Positions 59,901 through 64,000 of a DNA stretch of 64,000 nt are shown here, piece by piece; within the stretch, counting starts at the first letter, position 1; every line of letters begins with the position of its first letter. Under the pieces are notes generated by a model. That model was not told the origin of the DNA and did no database searches. It worked only from the letters and a program-made list of their open reading frames with translations. The DNA comes from Mactromeris polynyma (taxonomy: Eukaryota > Mollusca > Bivalvia > Venerida > Mactridae), in the NCBI GenBank assembly GCA_032209605.1, contig JASFXZ010000001.1, positions 14,030,256-14,094,255 of the forward strand, read 5' to 3'. The position numbers and the translations under genes were made by a program.

Positions 59901-62727
59901 TCATTGCTTCAAGCAGTCTAGCTATACCTGCTAAGGATATCAGGTAGCACTAACAAACAAGAAATTTAGACAACTGAAGTTATACAAGGGTCTCCAATAA
60001 ACTAGACTGGCACAATAATCCTTCACAAACTAAGTGATTAAGTATCCAATGTTCATATTTAGAGACCCATGTAACATATTGATAAACACACACCTGGCTT
60101 GCTGTGGGTCGTTTCTGAGGATTCCAATGTAACATATCCTTCAGAAGCTGTATAGCTTCCTGACTGGCATTCGGTATTAAACTCTTCAGATTTTGAGGAA
60201 CACATTGTGGCCAACGAAAGTTCATTGCTGTCGCAAGTCTATACCCTTCATCCCAATCCTCCTAAAACAGAGAATAAGAAGTATGAATTAGCTGTGATAT
60301 TGTTTGTACTGTTGTGATACTGGTTTGTCCATGAAGCAGATTCAATAGTGATTCAGAAAAACTGAGGTAATCTGGATGCTTATCAAACTTAGTAAAGTCA
60401 AAATCGAAGGGCCAATTAATGGTTATTGTTAATATGCAAGATATGCTTATTCTATTTGACACTGTAATGAAATGTAAAGATTAAATGTAAAATGTTTTGG
60501 GTTAGAGAGCAGACAAGGGTCATTTCATGGATTTTAGATAATTCAAGGGCCATAACTCCAGAGTGCAAGAGACAATATGGCTGGTTTGTGACCAAGTTTG
60601 GCGTCTTGCATTGCCTCCACCACTGCTCCCCACCCACTGCAGGTGATCCCATAACATGGCCTGTCTCTAGAGATGGGCATATAGAAACCCATTTAAATCA
60701 CAAATATGAACACTAATGCTATTTAATGACAAGAGATCTCTTCAAGCTGACACATACATCAATTCAACCACTAACAAACATTTACCTGCTTAGGAGTACC
60801 TAGAACTGTACATATTTTAAATATTTCATCTATTTCTGAGCTACCCGGGAATAGGGGTCGTAGTGTGTACATTTCTGCCATTATACAGCCAACCGCCCAG
60901 ATATCTATAGGACTGTTGTAGTTAGTTGATCGTAACAATACTTCAGGGCCTCTGTACCTGTATTATAATAAAACATTGTGAGTATGACTTAAGAGCATTA
61001 ATAATATAATAAACTCAATTCACAGTGCAACTTCTCCAGAGCAGCCGTCATCTGAGCGCCAACCTCTCTTCAACAACATTATCAGTTTTCCTGTAATGAA
61101 CATTCACTACCACTTTAACCTCTCTAGAGCAACAACCTCTCAAGAACTGCCGAACTCAGTAATGCCTAGAGGGTGCTGTTCTGGAAATGTTGTACTGTAC
61201 AAGTTTATTAATTATAAATTCATAACCTATAATCAAGGTTCATTTCTCGTTCTTCATTACCTCCCATCCAATTTTTCATACCAACAGTACATAAGTACTA
61301 TTGGCCACACAGCATACATAATTTATAACACAGAAATTAACAAAGTCACTTGTTTGACTAAGATGAACATGGTAATTGAATTCAGCAAAGGTGAAGCATG
61401 AATTATACTGCTTGAAAGTAGTACGTTCATTAGGAACAAAAAGTTGCAGGCTTGCATAGAGTGAATTTATACCAAGGAAAACCGCTCAAATTAATTTCCA
61501 TTTTACTAATGCTAAAAAACTTCTTCCTGGGTTCTAACATTTCAGTCTCTCAACAAACCAAGTCTCATAAAATAGGCCATATGTCTTTATTGATAAAGAA
61601 GAATCATTTTTTCTTAAAGACTGTTACCCCTCACCTTGTAATTGAAAAAGCTACATTAAATATATCCCACATGCCACCATATTGATTAGAATTGATTGAA
61701 CATATACAATGTTAAAGTTAGAGACACTACAAATATGCTTAGCAAACATAAACGAGCCTTCAACATACTGAAGAGCCAATGAAATGGTTGAAGAGTATCA
61801 AACATAAATTATCCCGCATTGATAATTAAAAAACCTCCTGAAATAACTTACAGAATATGTAGGTTAATCATTTGTCTGCCCCAGGTTATATGTCTCCAGA
61901 AGTGCACTTGTAATAAATTAACTATTATATTCAATACAACCAATCTAATATAGGGCCTCAGTGGTTCAGAGGTTGACATCAAATCACTTCCCATCACTGC
62001 TGCCGGTTCGAATCCCACCAAGGATGTAAAAGTTGTATATGAAAAAGCTATCCAGCTGACTTACTGAAGGTCATTGGTTCTACCCAGATGCCTGCCTTTG
62101 CCCAAAATAATGTTAAGACAATACACCAGGGCCCGTATTACAGAAGCATCTTAAGTGAATCTTAAATATTTTCACTTAGTTCAAAACTTCAAATGGATGT
62201 AATTCCAAAACCACATTAAAACTGTTACGCTTTAAATGATAATGACAACAACATATTAATACTATTCATTTATCACTCTTGATTTGACCACATAATAGCC
62301 TGTATGTTAAATAAACCAGTTTAGGAAAATGAAATTTTAAGGATGAGAATGAAATTTTACTTAATATGTTTCTGTAATATTGCCCCTGGTGTCTACTTCC
62401 AATCTAATAAGCTTGAAAGTCAGTACATGACCCCAGTTTATTATTTGAATTAAAGCCCCATTACAAAAAAAAACAATACAATAAAATATATCATAACATA
62501 CCAAAGACATGGTGCTTCAAAGAACAGAGAATTTACTATATCTGTCGCTAATATATCAGAGTTATAATGCTTACAAGACTTGTATTTAACCTACCATCTT
62601 GTAGATACATAATCTGTATATGGTGGTCGAGATCGTATTTCTCGAGCCAGACCAAAATCTGCAATTTTGACACAGTCTGGACCAGAACACAACAGATTTT
62701 CTGGTTTCATATCACGATGAAAGAAAC
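53981..62727 (-). CDS. CILK1: CILK1/MAK-family ciliary kinase, N-terminus outside window
   Basis: CILK1 (ICK)/MAK kinases are CDK/MAPK-related kinases that control ciliary length and intraflagellar transport turnaround. Ten exons join with correct phases: 62595-62727, 60786-60957, 60094-60261, 59257-59517, 57813-58027, 56939-57045, 56429-56539, 55077-55262, 54717-54840 and 53981-54035. They give the last 510 aa. The first starts at [12 protein letters not shown], followed by DFGLARE and the TDY activation motif ([10 protein letters not shown]). Kinase features end with [11 protein letters not shown] and KRPTASQ. The tail has a proline/glutamine-rich stretch, [26 protein letters not shown] and RTDWAA, all as in vertebrate CILK1/MAK. 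The N-lobe (about 120 aa) must lie beyond 64000. The usual APE motif reads GPE (YRGPEVLL). Exon 56429-56539 is a 111-bp symmetric exon with no counterpart that I recall in vertebrates. Similarity is slightly closer to CILK1 than MAK; invertebrates often have one gene. Confidence 0.93.
54496..54690 (+). repeat. Fragment of the AATGTGTCC dispersed repeat
   Basis: It begins AAATGTGTCCATAGGACACA like the repeat at 36080, retains CAAGGGGTGTAACTC and AATATTCCAATGAAG words, and ends in a C tract (about 54676-54689). It lies in an intron of the kinase gene. Confidence 0.65.
54850..54935. repeat. (GAAT)n-like microsatellite
   Basis: An imperfect run of GAATGAAC/GAATGAAT words in the intron directly upstream (in gene order) of the penultimate kinase exon. 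Confidence 0.7.
58157..58836 (+). repeat. Dispersed repeat with (ACGG)n and hairpin-polyC end
   Basis: This is the second full copy of the repeat at 36080-36835: a GCGTCCATAGAACACAGATG start, three blocks of about 180 bp, a GACGGACAGAAGGACGGACG tract, the hairpin GGGCAAATCTATTTGCCC and a C tract. It lies in a kinase-gene intron, opposite to the gene. Confidence 0.85.
60520..60690 (+). repeat. Dispersed repeat fragment
   Basis: CAAGGGCCATAACTCCAGAG and TGACCAAGTTTGG words recall the 'GCCATAACT' dispersed repeats elsewhere in the window. It lies in a kinase-gene intron. Confidence 0.45.
61022..61199. mobile_element. MITE (CAGTGCAAC family)
   Basis: CAGTGCAACTTCTCCAGAGC on the left is matched inverted by TCTGGAAATGTTGTACTG on the right; the match covers about 25 bp with a few mismatches. 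It is 178 bp long, contains internal CAACCTCTC words, and lies in a kinase-gene intron. Confidence 0.72.
61952..62474 (+). repeat. tRNA-derived SINE (member 3), split by a MITE
   Basis: The head has CTCAGTGGTTCAGAGGTTG and a B-box CCGGTTCGAATCCCACC. The body has AAGGATGTAAAAGTTG and TTTGCCCAAAATAATG. After the MITE at 62123-62392 the sequence resumes and ends with AAAGCCCCATTACAAAAAAA, the same terminal word as in the SINE at 37270-37590. Confidence 0.7.
62123..62392. mobile_element. MITE with ACACCAGGG ends, undisturbed copy
   Basis: ACACCAGGGCCCGTATTACA at the left is matched inverted by the right end (TGTAATATTGCCCCTGGTGT). The inverted repeat continues through AGAAGCATCTTAAG. It is 270 bp long, has no coding capacity, and is the intact counterpart of the mariner-split copy at 42612-44290. 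Confidence 0.8.
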
Positions 62728-64000
62728 CTGAAATATAAATGAGGAAAGTTTGTATATGCCATCCAATATATCATTCATCACTGGCTGGCTGGCCGACCGA
62801 CCAACAGATAGACCAACCAACCAACTGACAAGCATTTTAAAGGACTACCAATTCTGAGCATTTTATTCAAAATGGAAAGAGCCCTTCAGAGAACCAGGGG
62901 GAGACAACTCAGCAAATATGGCTTGCAAAGGTTTTTTACAATTACCAGTTTTCCTTTAATTAACAAACAACCAGTACTAATGTGCTCTTCAGCAAACAGC
63001 TTACAACTTCACTACATGAATCCGAGGTAAGGAACAAATGACCAGATCCAAATGACACAGAATGACATGACCTACCAAGCCCAGGAATTGAACCCGGACC
63101 TACTGGATGACAACCAAGCGTAATAACCATGGGCTGTATCTCAAATAAGATTCTAACTACGATTCTGACATTTGATGTTTTAAAATTCCGCCACTAGAAG
63201 TACTGAACATTAACAAACTCTTGTAACAATCATGTGTATTATAATGTTTGTGGAAGGAAGTTATACTATACTCTTTGTCCTTGTAATCTTATGGCCTTTT
63301 GTTTTTATCAAATATACCATAATTATCTACCATCTACAAACTAACAGTATATTACAAAAACATACACCAACCTACACACTGTAAACAAAATATTTACTAT
63401 ACCGGTTCAAATTAAGATAAATTTCAAAGGACTAATCAGATAAATCAGCAGTAGGTAACTCTGGTTTGATACAGAAGTATTTACAGTAGTTCTGTGTCAG
63501 ACCCTTGATTAAAAATACGGCAATATTGCATTGCTATATATCATTACCCAGTTTCGATTGATTAACTTGTAATGAATTGATAGATCTTCTGAAAATATTA
63601 AATAAAATGGCTTCCAAAACTAAACTATTGTCACCTTCTTGTCACAATGCCAGATAAAATCTAAATATATTTCTTTTACATGCTTCTGAATATACAGCTC
63701 GATAATTGTAATAAATGGAGAAATATATAATTATATATATACTACTTAAAATGTGATATGGTCCACATTTCATATGAATGATATTTGATGCCATTTTAAT
63801 TCATGAGAATGGAAATTAATTTAAATCATTTGTAAAAACTCCATTCTTATTTCTGATTTAATAAACATTCTAACACAAATCCATTTAAGCTTCTAAGTAT
63901 GACATGTACCAGTAAATGGACTTTACTTGGTCTGAGGGAAAAACGGTGGTCCAAAATTAATTTTACTTGTCGTAGACGTTAGGCAAATGACTTCAGTGAC
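62728..64000. other. Kinase-gene intron sequence to window edge
   Basis: This should be intron between the exon at 62595-62727 and the next upstream kinase exon. It has a CTGG/CCGA/CCAA microsatellite at about 62781-62832 and a tRNA-like SINE relic near 63090. I see no exon encoding kinase N-lobe residues here. Confidence 0.6.
63060..63130 (-). repeat. tRNA-like SINE relic
   Basis: On the minus strand CCGGGTTCAATTCCTGG is a B-box-like segment, and GGTTATTACGCTTGGTTGTC precedes it. The acceptor stem does not pair. Confidence 0.45.

Overview
The window looks like nuclear DNA of an invertebrate animal, most likely a bivalve mollusc. It is AT-rich and carries intron-containing metazoan genes with GT-AG introns (PNKP, ERCC2/XPD, CILK1/MAK). 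It also has dense tRNA-derived SINEs, short TIR elements, non-LTR retrotransposons and minisatellites. The taxonomic placement is inference from overall character; no species-diagnostic marker was seen.

Layout. 1-9.5 kb has no gene: a 36-copy 55-bp satellite (1071-3050), a likely Tc1-like 5' relic with a 42-bp array (4314-4977), and a 1.3-kb array of 20-bp units (7664-9012). 9.5-16.1 kb (minus) is a complete eight-exon PNKP gene encoding 414 aa, without an N-terminal FHA domain in the readable model. 16.4-17.0 kb is a fragment of a TIR element carrying a 38-bp palindromic insertion. 17.1-22.8 kb (minus) is a non-LTR retrotransposon with both ORFs open. 23.4-25.3 kb (minus) is a decayed gag-like ORF with a CCHC knuckle between 150-158 bp direct repeats. 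27.0-35.0 kb (minus) is a small gene for a signal-peptide, single-pass membrane protein. Its first intron holds a dead second non-LTR element (29.3-34.4 kb) and a 53-bp array derived from a SINE. 35-46.4 kb is repeat-rich: a dispersed bivalve-type repeat ending in (ACGG)n, a SINE, an RT relic, a TIR element with 5-bp target duplication (39571-40844), and a dead mariner nested inside a MITE.

46.4-49.4 kb (plus) is ERCC2/XPD, with the whole 760-aa coding sequence in one exon. 49.5-53.9 kb has no gene but several tRNA-derived repeats. 54.0-62.7 kb (minus) holds the last ten coding exons of a CILK1/MAK-type ciliary kinase; its N-lobe exons lie beyond the right edge.

No operon-like cooperation is expected. 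PNKP (DNA strand-break end repair) and ERCC2 (nucleotide excision repair and TFIIH) are both DNA-repair genes about 30 kb apart, but nothing in the sequence links their regulation. The most unusual material is the repeat biology: nested insertions with internal empty-site controls, a palindromic micro-insertion, a SINE segment turned into a satellite, and a possible gag-only LTR-like element.
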